Translations under genes and position numbers: made by a program | The notes under the pieces: model-generated | Seen by the model: the letters and a program-made list of their open reading frames with translations, nothing else | What the model was told of the DNA's origin: nothing | Database searches by the model: none | In this document: piece after piece, positions 16,410 to 25,498 of the stretch | Layout: each line of letters begins with the position of its first letter | Position numbering within the stretch: the first letter of the stretch is position 1 | Origin: Glycomyces sp. YM15 | GTDB lineage: Bacteria; Actinomycetota; Actinomycetes; Mycobacteriales; Micromonosporaceae | DNA length: 64,000 nt | NCBI RefSeq assembly: GCF_016918015.1 | Contig: NZ_JAERMK010000009.1 | Span: 124,001 to 188,000 of the forward strand | Direction: 5' to 3'

Positions 16410-17906
16410 ATGGGGGACGAGGTGACCGGTTCTGCCTTGCGGCACTGGGATCATCCCGCGTACACGGCGCGACTCCAGGCGGGTCGGACAGCCCTTGCGC
16501 AGCTGCTGGACGACCGGCGACTCGACCGCGACCGGCCCATGACGGGCCTGGAGCTCGAGCTCGACCTCGTTGAGCCGACCGGGGATCCGGCGTTCGCCAA
16601 CGACGCGGTGCTCGAGCACCTGCACACCTCGGGCGAGAAGGACGCGCTCTACGGCGCCCAACATGAGCTGGGCGCCTTCAACATCGAGTTGAACCTGCCG
16701 CCGCGGCTCATGGACGGGGCCGGGATCTCCTGGTACGAGAGCGATATGGCGGCGGTGCTGTCGGAGGTGCGGGAGGCCGCCGACAAGGTAGGGGTGCAGG
16801 CATGTCCCATCGGGACGATGCCGACGCTGTTCACGGACCACATGCGCTTGGAGGCGCTGTCGACGGCGCGGCGGTACCGGATCCTCAACGAGCAGATCAT
16901 GTCGCAGCGCGGGGAGGACCTGCGGATCGACATCCGCGGCGCGGAGTCGGTGGACTTCACGTGCTCGTCGATCGCGCCGGAGTCGGCGAACACGTCCGTG
17001 CAATTCCACCTGCAGGTGTCCCCTGAGGACTTCGCGCGGTACTGGAACGCCGCGCAGGCGATCGCCGGCGTACAGGTGGCGATGGGCGCGAACTCGCCGT
17101 ACCTGTTCGGGCGGCAGCTGTGGGCGGAGACGCGGGTGATCCTGTTCGAGCAGGGCACCGACACGCGGCGGGCGAACCAGCGCGAAGCGGGGGCGAGGCC
17201 GCGGGCCTGGTTCGGCGAGCGGTGGATCGACGGGGTACTGGAGCTGTTCGATGAGAACTACCGGCATTTCGCGCCGCTTTTACCGCTGTGCGACGAGGAG
17301 GACCCGCTCGCGGTGACCGCCGCCGGAGGGGTGCCGTCGCTGCGAGAACTGCGGTACCACAACGGGACGGTGTACCGGTGGAACCGCCCGGTCTACGACA
17401 TCTGCTCGGGCCGTCCGCATCTGCGGGTGGAGAACCGGGTGGTCGCGGCGGGGCCGACGTCCATGGACATCTGCGCGAACATGGCGCTGTTCTACGGCCT
17501 GGTGGTGCACTTCGCGAACGCGCCGGTCCCGTTGAGCGAGCAGATGGCGTTCGCGCAGGCGGCGGCGAACTTCCGTTCGGCGGCGCGGCACGGGATCAAC
17601 GCCGACCAGTGGTGGCCGGGCCGGGGCCTCGTCCCGGCGCGCGCGCTCGTGCTGGAGGACCTGCTGCCCAAGGCGGAGGAGGGTCTGGCGGCGATGGGCG
17701 TGGTCAGTCGGGACATCGGGCGTTTCCTCGGAGTCATCGAGGCGCGGTGCCGCCGGGGCGTCAACGGCGCGACCTGGCAGGTGGCGCGCGTCCAGGTGGC
17801 CGAGCACCGGCAGCGGCTGGAGCGGCGGGACGCGTTGCGGGCCATGGTGCTCGATTACGCGGCCCGTTCGGCGGACGGCAGGCCGGTGCACGACTGGGAG
17901 GTTTGA
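16410..17906 (+). CDS. glutamate-cysteine ligase family 2 (GCS2) protein
   Basis: 498 residues. GCS2 enzymes ligate glutamate to an amine using ATP. The motif GLELELDLVE (glutamate/ATP-binding start) and HELGAFNIELNLPPR are clear, as is IDIRGAESVDF and HLRVENRVVAAGPT later on. Actinobacteria usually make mycothiol rather than glutathione, so gamma-glutamylcysteine for ergothioneine or another glutamyl ligation are both possible; the sequence does not decide. GGAGG five bases before ATG 16410 sets the start; in-frame ATGs at 16323 and 16359 lack ribosome sites. Its stop lies a few bases from the outer edge of a TnpB-element remnant. Confidence 0.85.
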   Translation: MGDEVTGSALRHWDHPAYTARLQAGRTALAQLLDDRRLDRDRPMTGLELELDLVEPTGDPAFANDAVLEHLHTSGEKDALYGAQHELGAFNIELNLPPRLMDGAGISWYESDMAAVLSEVREAADKVGVQACPIGTMPTLFTDHMRLEALSTARRYRILNEQIMSQRGEDLRIDIRGAESVDFTCSSIAPESANTSVQFHLQVSPEDFARYWNAAQAIAGVQVAMGANSPYLFGRQLWAETRVILFEQGTDTRRANQREAGARPRAWFGERWIDGVLELFDENYRHFAPLLPLCDEEDPLAVTAAGGVPSLRELRYHNGTVYRWNRPVYDICSGRPHLRVENRVVAAGPTSMDICANMALFYGLVVHFANAPVPLSEQMAFAQAAANFRSAARHGINADQWWPGRGLVPARALVLEDLLPKAEEGLAAMGVVSRDIGRFLGVIEARCRRGVNGATWQVARVQVAEHRQRLERRDALRAMVLDYAARSADGRPVHDWEV

Positions 17907-18170
17907 CCTCCGCCCTGTCCCGAGGGAGGGGCTTCCCGGCCTGCGGGCCCCGGTGGGGCCCGTCTACGGGTGGGTTCCTGTTTCAACGCCCGCTGCCCGG
18001 TCTCCCGAGTCTGACGCAGGCTCGGCAGGCGTTCTACGTGTCCGCCAGCCCGGCGGCCACGAGGCGCTCGCCTTCGCGTCCGATGTTGATCTCGGCGTTC
18101 TCGTCTCGACCGTGTCGGGCTCCGCATTCGCATTCCCACAGGCTGATGCGGAGCCCGGCGAGCCCTGCCG
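17904..18170 (-). mobile_element. remnant of an IS200/IS605-type (TnpB) element
   Basis: Minus-strand remnant holding the last part of a tnpB-like gene followed by a structured GC-rich end: hairpins at 17945-17961 (GGGCCCC-GGT-GGGGCCC) and 17959-17970 (CCCGT/ACGGG), then GGGAAGCCCCTCCC and CAGGGCGGAGGTCAAA, a kind of end seen on many actinomycete TnpB elements. That end coincides with the stop codon of the GCS2 gene. No tnpA and no left end are visible. In related elements this 3' region encodes the omega RNA that guides TnpB; here that is inference from structure and position. Confidence 0.6.
18034..18170 (-). pseudogene. C-terminal fragment of TnpB nuclease
   Basis: On the minus strand one frame reads LRISLWECECGARHGRDENA, then EINIGREGERLVAAGLADT and a stop. 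The Cys-x-Cys plus H-x-R-D-x-N-A pattern is the end of TnpB zinc-ribbon/RuvC-III regions (CGxxHDRDxNAAxNI). The usual distal tail KQEPTRR is also present, but downstream in a different frame (about 17965-17990), showing a frameshift after the break. The rest of the gene is missing: the next 200 bases belong to another gene. Confidence 0.65.
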
Positions 18171-18176
18171 GCCCGG

Positions 18177-19373
18177 TCACTTGGTGTCGGTCTCAGGGGT
18201 GGATTCGTCGGAGCCGAGCTTGCGGCGGGAGCGGCCGGTGGACTTCCGGGCGCGGCGCTTGGGCTTCTCCTCGGTCTTCGCCTCCGGCTCGGCCGTGAGG
18301 GTCGCGCCCGATTCGACGGGCTTGAGTTCCTGGACCCAGTCGACTTCGGGGTCGGGGCCGCTCCCCGGGAGGTGCTTCGTGTCGCCGTTCTGCGAGTCGT
18401 CATACGCGGAGGCGGGTTCGGGGACGGTCCAGCCCGGAGCCGTCTCGACGAGGCCGGTGCGGTCCTCCCGGGCTTCGGGCTGCGGGGCGTCGTCGATCTG
18501 GCCGCCCGCCTTGGGCAGCGCGCAGACGATGAGCGAGCCGAGGAGCCCGGCGATCGCCGCATAGGGGCCGACGAGGATCACCGACATCGCGTCGGCGCCG
18601 TCGATCGGCGCGGGCCCCGCGTAGAGGTGCGCGACGGTGACGATGAGCGGGCCGGCGATGCCCGAGGCCGCCGCGATGCGGTAGCCCGAGCTGGAGATCG
18701 GGCCGCGGCGCGCGAGCACCGCGACGACCACGCCGATCAGCGCCGAGCCGACCACGAACGGGAGCGAGATCGCGAAGCCGCGCGTGCCGAGGAACGAGTC
18801 CGGTCCGGCCCACGAGCCCCATACGGCGAGCTCGTTGACCGGGGTGGCCCGGTCGCCGATCTCAATGAACACGGCGAGGATCGCGAGCACCCACACCAGG
18901 ACCACCGAGGCCCCGACGTTGACCGCGACCGAGCGGGAGCTCAGCCCGATGAGCGCGAGCGCGAAGCCGACGGCGGCGCCGAGCCCGGCCGCGATGAGCG
19001 GGTCGACGGGGAAGCTGTTGAAGACCGCTCCCTGCTCGGCCGAGAGCGACACGAGCGGGCCGACGGCGAAAGCGCCGACGGCGCTCGCGAACACGGCGGT
19101 CACTCGGATGCCGGGGCCGAGACGGGCCGAGGCCCGGGAGCCGATCGCGCCGGAGGCGAGGCCGCCCACCACGCACGAGGCGGCCGAGAACCAGGCCACC
19201 CACGCGAGGTTGGCGTTCGAGCGGTAGTCGAGGACGGGGTCGGCGGCGCCGGGTGCGGCGTCCGCCCAGGAGAGGAGCCCGAAGCCGTAGGCCAGTCCGA
19301 GCTGCGCGAGCGCGGCGAGCGCCGCGACCGCGAACCCGGCGCCGACGGTCTTCGCGGCGTATCTAGGTGACAT
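18177..19373 (-). CDS. hypothetical polytopic membrane protein with charged tail
   Basis: 398 residues: about eight to ten membrane helices in the first 290, then a soluble, acidic-to-basic tail of about 110 residues ending KPKRRARKSTGRSRRKLGSD and TPETDTK. No catalytic motif seen; the family is not recognised. The start is ATG 19373, at the edge of the first helix; an upstream in-frame start would add an Arg-rich leader overlapping the glyA promoter. Divergent from glyA. Its stop is adjacent to the TnpB remnant. Confidence 0.75.
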   Translation of the reverse strand: MSPRYAAKTVGAGFAVAALAALAQLGLAYGFGLLSWADAAPGAADPVLDYRSNANLAWVAWFSAASCVVGGLASGAIGSRASARLGPGIRVTAVFASAVGAFAVGPLVSLSAEQGAVFNSFPVDPLIAAGLGAAVGFALALIGLSSRSVAVNVGASVVLVWVLAILAVFIEIGDRATPVNELAVWGSWAGPDSFLGTRGFAISLPFVVGSALIGVVVAVLARRGPISSSGYRIAAASGIAGPLIVTVAHLYAGPAPIDGADAMSVILVGPYAAIAGLLGSLIVCALPKAGGQIDDAPQPEAREDRTGLVETAPGWTVPEPASAYDDSQNGDTKHLPGSGPDPEVDWVQELKPVESGATLTAEPEAKTEEKPKRRARKSTGRSRRKLGSDESTPETDTK

Positions 19374-19597
19374 ACGTCGCACCGTACTGCGTGTACGCAA
19401 TGCAGTCTCCGACGGCCGATCGCGTGAGGACGGCGCTGCGTGCTTTCGACCCGGATGCGCAGGCGAGTCCGGTCGGCGCCGTCTCACAGGTGAGGAAACG
19501 CGGGGGCCCCAGCTCAGGACGCCCGGCTATGCTCGGGGCATCAAGGCCACCTGCCCGGTCGCCGTGCGAGATCATGCCGATCAGCGAGGAGCATTGC

Positions 19598-20872
<1,275 letters not shown>

Positions 20873-20893
20873 GGTCAAGCAGCGCAAGCGGAG

Positions 20894-20925
20894 AGGGGCG
20901 TTCGACCAGCGGGTCGGGCGCCCCT
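20894..20925 (+). terminator. glyA terminator
   Basis: AGGGGCG / CGCCCCT outer stem with an inner CGACC/GGTCG stem, followed by TTTC. Confidence 0.8.
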
Positions 20926-21071
20926 TTCGCGTGCTCCCGGTCACGTCCGGGAGATTTCTGAAATCCGGTTGCAACAGGTGACGAGCCGAAGGCGTCTAGT
21001 ACGTATAAGTCCCTCCACTTCGCATCGCCCCTGACCACGGCGCCGCCGTCACTCCAAAAAGGAACCCACCC

Positions 21072-22646
21072 ATGCATTCGTCATACCCTCGGCGCGCTGG
21101 AAGGCGCGCACTCGCCGTGCTCGGCACGGCCGCACTCGGCGTCGGGGCGTTCGCGCTCCCGGCCGCCGCGCAGACCCCGGAGCCCGCCGCCGACGTGGTG
21201 TTCGACGAACCCGTCGAGGCGGGCGCGGACTTCGCCACCGGCGCGATCCACCTCGCCTTCGGCGGCGACTTCGAACCCGGCGAGCACGACGTGACCGCCC
21301 AGTTGAGCGTCTACGGCGACGGCTGGCGGCTCGCGGGCGGCACGACCGACGACGGTTCCTGCGAGCTCGGCGGCACCCCCGAGCAGTGGGTGAACTGCAC
21401 GGCCGCGGACGCCGAGGCCGAGATCGACTTCGCGTTCGACTACGCGGCGGACGCCGGGACGCCCTCCGGGGAGTACGACTATTCGCTGCTCATCGGCGTC
21501 GACGGAGTGAACCTCGAGCCGATCAACGGCACCGTCGAGGTCGACGGCGACGACGGGGACCCGACCGAGGACCGCCCCTACCTGCACGGCAGCACCGAGT
21601 ACACGGACGCCAAGCCCGGTGAGGGCGTCCAGGTCGCGGCCGACTTCCTCCAGGTGGAGCCGCTCCCGGAGGACACCGCGGCCGTGGTCGTCACGGCGTT
21701 CGGCTCCGACTACACCCTCAACGGGCTCACCCGGGCGACCGCCGGCTACGACAACTGCACCGAGTACGAGGACACGGTCTCCTGCGTCGTCACCGACTTC
21801 GAGGACCTGCCCGAGACGGTGTTCGGCTTCGCCGACCCGATCACCTACGAGGTGAGCGGGACCGCGCCCGGCCCGGTCGAGGTGTGCGGCTGCAGCTACA
21901 TGGTGCGCACCGTCGACGCGGACGAGCTCGAGGAGCACTACGGCGGCGTGTTCTGGGACGAGGGTTCGGACAACCTGTTCGGGTTCCGCGTCGTCACCGA
22001 GCCCGAATCGGAGTTCGAGGACTCGCACTCCGGGTACATCGGCATCACGACCGCGCCGCACCCCTTCGACCTGTCGGTGGCCGCTTCGAATGCCAAGGGC
22101 GCCAAGGGCGACCAGGCGCAACTCACGGTCCCGGTGAAGAACCTCGGCACCGCTGACGCGTGGGGCTTCTTCGACGGGCCCGGCTCGTACGGGCTCATCG
22201 GCGAGCTGCCGAAGGGCCTGGAGCTGGTGACGATCGACAGCGACGGCGACGACCTGAACTGTTTCGAGTCCGGCGACGCGTTCGTCAAGGACTCGTTCCC
22301 GGGGTCGGACCTGAAGAACGCCGACTTCGTGTGCCTCTTCTACAGTCTCGGCGCGGGCGAGTCGTTCGATTTCAAGTTCACCGTGAAGATCACCGACGCC
22401 GGCGCGAGCGGCAAGGGCTCCCTCGAGGTCGCCGCGATCGACAACGACGGCTATCCCGGTGTCGCGGACGGCGACAAGCGGAACGACAAGGCCGACATCA
22501 CGGTCAACGGCAGCGGTTCGCCGAAGCTCCCGAAGACGGGTACCTCGTTCGGGCTGATCATCGGCGTCGCGGCGCTGGTGCTCGTGGTCGGCGTGGTGCT
22601 GTTCGTGCTCTCCTCGCGCCGCCGCAAGGCGACTGACGCGGAGTAG
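21072..22646 (+). CDS. LPXTG-anchored cell-surface protein
   Basis: 524 residues. An N-terminal signal peptide (RRALAVLGTAALGVGAFA, likely cut after AAA) and a C-terminal sorting signal: LPKTG at 486-490, a membrane helix and the basic tail SSRRRK. A sortase would cut the LPKTG and fix the protein to the wall. The body is acidic, beta-rich and resembles surface proteins with repeated Ig-like or DUF11-like folds (SNAKGAKGDQAQLTVPVKNL, FDFKFTVKITDAG); no enzyme motif. No sortase gene lies nearby. Ribosome site AAGGA nine bases before ATG. Single gene with its own terminator. Confidence 0.9.
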   Translation: MHSSYPRRAGRRALAVLGTAALGVGAFALPAAAQTPEPAADVVFDEPVEAGADFATGAIHLAFGGDFEPGEHDVTAQLSVYGDGWRLAGGTTDDGSCELGGTPEQWVNCTAADAEAEIDFAFDYAADAGTPSGEYDYSLLIGVDGVNLEPINGTVEVDGDDGDPTEDRPYLHGSTEYTDAKPGEGVQVAADFLQVEPLPEDTAAVVVTAFGSDYTLNGLTRATAGYDNCTEYEDTVSCVVTDFEDLPETVFGFADPITYEVSGTAPGPVEVCGCSYMVRTVDADELEEHYGGVFWDEGSDNLFGFRVVTEPESEFEDSHSGYIGITTAPHPFDLSVAASNAKGAKGDQAQLTVPVKNLGTADAWGFFDGPGSYGLIGELPKGLELVTIDSDGDDLNCFESGDAFVKDSFPGSDLKNADFVCLFYSLGAGESFDFKFTVKITDAGASGKGSLEVAAIDNDGYPGVADGDKRNDKADITVNGSGSPKLPKTGTSFGLIIGVAALVLVVGVVLFVLSSRRRKATDAE

Positions 22647-22673
22647 GACGCTCCCGCGAGGAGACCAGAGGTG

Positions 22674-22703
22674 ACGGGCCCCGGCCGAATGGCCGGGGCC
22701 CGT
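22674..22703 (+). terminator. terminator of surface-protein gene
   Basis: ACGGGCCCCGGCC-GAAT-GGCCGGGGCCCGT, thirteen perfect pairs with a tetraloop. Confidence 0.85.
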
Positions 22704-22735
22704 CCGCGTCCGTGCGGCGTTGCGGCGCGGGGACG

Positions 22736-22775
22736 CCGGAGGCGGGCCCCGCCTTTCGGCCGGGCCCGCCTCCGG
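22736..22775 (-). terminator. second convergent hairpin
   Basis: CCGGAGGCGGGCCC / GGGCCCGCCTCCGG, fourteen perfect pairs with a 12-base loop, downstream of the minus-strand small gene at 22885. Confidence 0.7.
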
Positions 22776-22884
22776 GAGAGCGAAACGCGCCCGGCTCTTG
22801 AGAAGCCGCAGCGCGTCGCGTTCTGGTGATGTTCGAGTTGGCAGTCTTCGGCCGGCGCCTTGTGGGCGCGCTCGCCTTCGATCC

Positions 22885-23103
22885 TTAGCGGGCCAGACCG
22901 GCGAGGGCGCGGCCCTCGATGCGGTTGGCCGCCCGGCGCAGGACGCCGGCGGTCGAGAGGCGGACCTTCTCCGGGCGGGTGACGCCGAAAGCGTAAGGCT
23001 TGTCGGCACGCCCGTCGTCAACGACCGGGGCGTTCGGCAGGGCCGAGGTGGCAACGGTGTTGGCGGCGTCGACTGCGAGGTATGCACCTACGAGCTCGTT
23101 CAT
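22885..23103 (-). CDS. small hypothetical protein
   Basis: 72 residues, family not recognised. Starts MNELVGAYLAVDAANTVATS and ends LRRAANRIEGRALAGLAR, an Arg/Ala amphipathic helix. GGAAGGA six bases before the ATG is a very good ribosome site, which together with the terminator at 22736 supports a real gene. No signal peptide or membrane helix. No same-strand neighbours. Function unknown. Confidence 0.65.
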   Translation of the reverse strand: MNELVGAYLAVDAANTVATSALPNAPVVDDGRADKPYAFGVTRPEKVRLSTAGVLRRAANRIEGRALAGLAR

Positions 23104-23426
23104 GATGATTCCTTCCCGGCAGGGTAAGCCGGTTCGTGGATCTTTCTTGGGGACCGCTCGTCGATGACGCCATTGTCGACGGCGGGAATCCGGTGCGATC
23201 GCGATGGACCGCCTCCGGGCCGGGGTCTGAGAGCGGTTGCGGGTTCACCGTCCCGCTCCTGTTCCCCTCGGCTTCATCATCAATGCTAAGGCGTGCGCGT
23301 CCGGTAAATCCAGGGATTTTGCGTGGGTCACAGGTGTCCCGCAACACTGTCCACAAAGAGCTTAGTTACCGTTCGGTTATCGAATTCCAGGAGCGGTTCG
23401 CGGACGCGTGGCGGTAGTCTGTCCGG
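23104..23426. other. divergent intergenic region
   Basis: About 320 bases between the small gene and the P1 peptidase. No gene seen; it is less GC-rich from 23320 on. The only element noted is TTACCG-TTC-GGTTA near 23365-23378, within 65 bases of the peptidase start. Confidence 0.4.
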
Positions 23427-24251
23427 ATGCGGGACTTGGGAGTTCGCGTCGGCCACTGGACCGGCGAGCACACCGGCTGCACGGTGCTGCTGTTCGAGGA
23501 GGGCACGACCGCTTCAGGCGAGGTGCGGGGCGGCGCCCCGGCCAGCCGGGAGATCGAGCTGCTCGACCCCCTGCGCGCGAACACCGGCATCGACGCGGTC
23601 CTCCTCACGGGCGGTTCCGCCTTCGGCCTGGCCGCCGCCGACGGGGTGATGCGGTGGCTGGCCGAGCACGACCGGGGCGTCGCGACACCGGGAGGGAAGG
23701 TGCCGATCGTGCCGACGCTCGGACTCTTCGACCTCGACGGCTCGGGCACGGTTCCCGCTGCGGCCCAAGGATATGAGGCCTGCGATGCGGCGATGGCGCC
23801 GTTCGAGCCGGCCCTGGACGGGCCGATCGGCGCGGGCCGGGGCGCGACGGTCGGGCAATGGCGGGGCGTGACGCTGCCCTCGGGGCTGCGGACGGCCACG
23901 GTGTGGGCCGGGCCGGTAGCGGTGTGCGCGCTCGCGGCGGTGAACGCGTTCGGTGAACCAGGGCCGCTGGACCGGGGGCTGCTGCGGCCCGAAGGCTTCG
24001 CGGCGGGCTCGTTCGGGCGGAACACCACGATCGGGGTCGTGGTCACGAACGCGCGGCTCGACAAAGTGGACTGCGCGCTGGTCGCGCAGGGCGCGCACGA
24101 CGGCCTCGCGAAGGCGATCAGCCCGGTGCACACGAGGATGGACGGCGACGCGTTCGTCGCGGCCTCCACCGGGAATCTCGAAGCGTCGGTCGACGTGGTG
24201 CGGGCCCTCGCGGTGGAGGCGGTCGCGGAAGCGATCGCCGAAGGGTTCTGA
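23427..24251 (+). CDS. P1 family (S58) peptidase
   Basis: 274 residues. DmpA/NylC-like N-terminal-nucleophile hydrolase that cuts itself to expose a Thr or Ser. Seen: VRVGHWTGEHTGCTVLL, the conserved glycine loop LLTGGSAFGLAAADGV, IGAGRGATVGQW, and the self-cleavage site GRNTTIGVVVTNA with the likely nucleophile Thr200. Family members act as aminopeptidases or amidases; substrate not predictable. Cytoplasmic, no signal peptide. Stands alone, 100 bases before a secreted GH114-like gene. Confidence 0.92.
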   Translation: MRDLGVRVGHWTGEHTGCTVLLFEEGTTASGEVRGGAPASREIELLDPLRANTGIDAVLLTGGSAFGLAAADGVMRWLAEHDRGVATPGGKVPIVPTLGLFDLDGSGTVPAAAQGYEACDAAMAPFEPALDGPIGAGRGATVGQWRGVTLPSGLRTATVWAGPVAVCALAAVNAFGEPGPLDRGLLRPEGFAAGSFGRNTTIGVVVTNARLDKVDCALVAQGAHDGLAKAISPVHTRMDGDAFVAASTGNLEASVDVVRALAVEAVAEAIAEGF

Positions 24252-24346
24252 ACGGCGAGAAGGCGGACGGAGCGTCCGAGGGGGCGTTCGCGGTCGCCCC
24301 CGGTTCCGACAACGTCGCGCGGCCGGTTCCGGGGCAGGTGCCGCCT

Positions 24347-25270
24347 ATGCTGCACCATATGAGACGCCTTCGCACCGCATTCCTCGTGCTGCCGCTGCTC
24401 CTCGTGGTGGGCACCGGCGACGCCGGAGCGGAACCGAAGGCCGATCCCTCGGCCGACGGCGCCGGGTCCGACCGGCACCCCTCCAGCTGGATCTACCAGC
24501 TCTCCGGCTACGAGGACGACGGCCTCGAAGCCCTCACCGCGGCCCCGCATGACGCGGCCGTCATCGACCTCGCCCGCGACGGCGGGGACGACTACTTCAC
24601 CGCCGACGAGATCACCGCCCTCAAGGACTCGGGCAAGACCGTCTACGCGTACTTCACCATGGGCTCCATCGAGACCTACCGGCCCGAGCACCCCGCCGTC
24701 GCCGCCCACGACCTCGTCCTCAACCGGTGGGGCGACTGGCCCGACGAGTACTTCGTCGAGTACTGGGACCAGCGCTGGTGGGACCTCGTCATGCGACCCC
24801 GCCTCGACCAGGCCATGGCCGCCGGATTCGACGGCGTCTACCTCGACGTGCCCAATGCCTATGAGGAGATCGACCTCGCGCTCGTCCCCGGCGAGACCCG
24901 GGAGTCGTTGGCGCAGAAGATGGTCGACCTCATCATCGCGGTCGACGCCTACGCGGGCGGCTCCCTCGCCGTCCTGCCGCAGAACTCCCCCGAACTGCGC
25001 GAATACCCCGGCTACCTCGACGCCATCGACGGGATCGGCATCGAGGAGCTCTTCTTCCTCAACGCCGACGAGCCCTGCGCCGAGGACTGGTGCGGCGAGA
25101 ACCTCGCGAACACCCGCGCGATCCGCGACGCCGGGAAACTGGTGCTCGCCGTCGACTACGCCTCCGAGCCGGCGAACATCGCCGCGGCCTGCGCGCGCTA
25201 CGACGACGAGGGCTTCGCGGGGGCCGTCGCCGGGGTCGACCTCGACGCGATCTACGCGCCCTGCCCCTGA
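24347..25270 (+). CDS. secreted GH114-like (endo-alpha-1,4-polygalactosaminidase/TM1410) protein
   Basis: 307 residues. A signal peptide (LRTAFLVLPLLLVVGTG) leads to a TIM-barrel domain: WIYQLSGYEDDGLEAL, VIDLARDGGDDYFT, GKTVYAYFTMGSIETYR, FDGVYLDVPNAYEEID, GIGIEELFF and LVLAVDYASE. This is the GH114/DUF297 pattern (once mislabelled cysteinyl-tRNA synthetase-like). Characterised members cut galactosaminogalactan-type polymers, so an extracellular polysaccharide role is likely but not shown. AGGTG six bases before ATG 24347 favours that start; ATG 24359 is also possible. Confidence 0.85.
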   Translation: MLHHMRRLRTAFLVLPLLLVVGTGDAGAEPKADPSADGAGSDRHPSSWIYQLSGYEDDGLEALTAAPHDAAVIDLARDGGDDYFTADEITALKDSGKTVYAYFTMGSIETYRPEHPAVAAHDLVLNRWGDWPDEYFVEYWDQRWWDLVMRPRLDQAMAAGFDGVYLDVPNAYEEIDLALVPGETRESLAQKMVDLIIAVDAYAGGSLAVLPQNSPELREYPGYLDAIDGIGIEELFFLNADEPCAEDWCGENLANTRAIRDAGKLVLAVDYASEPANIAAACARYDDEGFAGAVAGVDLDAIYAPCP

Positions 25271-25498
25271 GCCCCGACCTGCGCCTCTCGAGCCGGAACG
25301 GGAAACCGGTGTGCCTGCTTCGCGAAAACGCCCCCGAAATCCCTTTTAAACTGGGCGGAGAGACCACCCAGACGGGCATTGGAGGTGATCTATCGAACTT
25401 TCGCGCGTTTGGGGGACAGAAACAGAGGTAATTCTGCGATGAAGGCCACTGTATGATAAGCGCCATTGCCTGAATACCTTCGATTGCGAGGTAAACCA

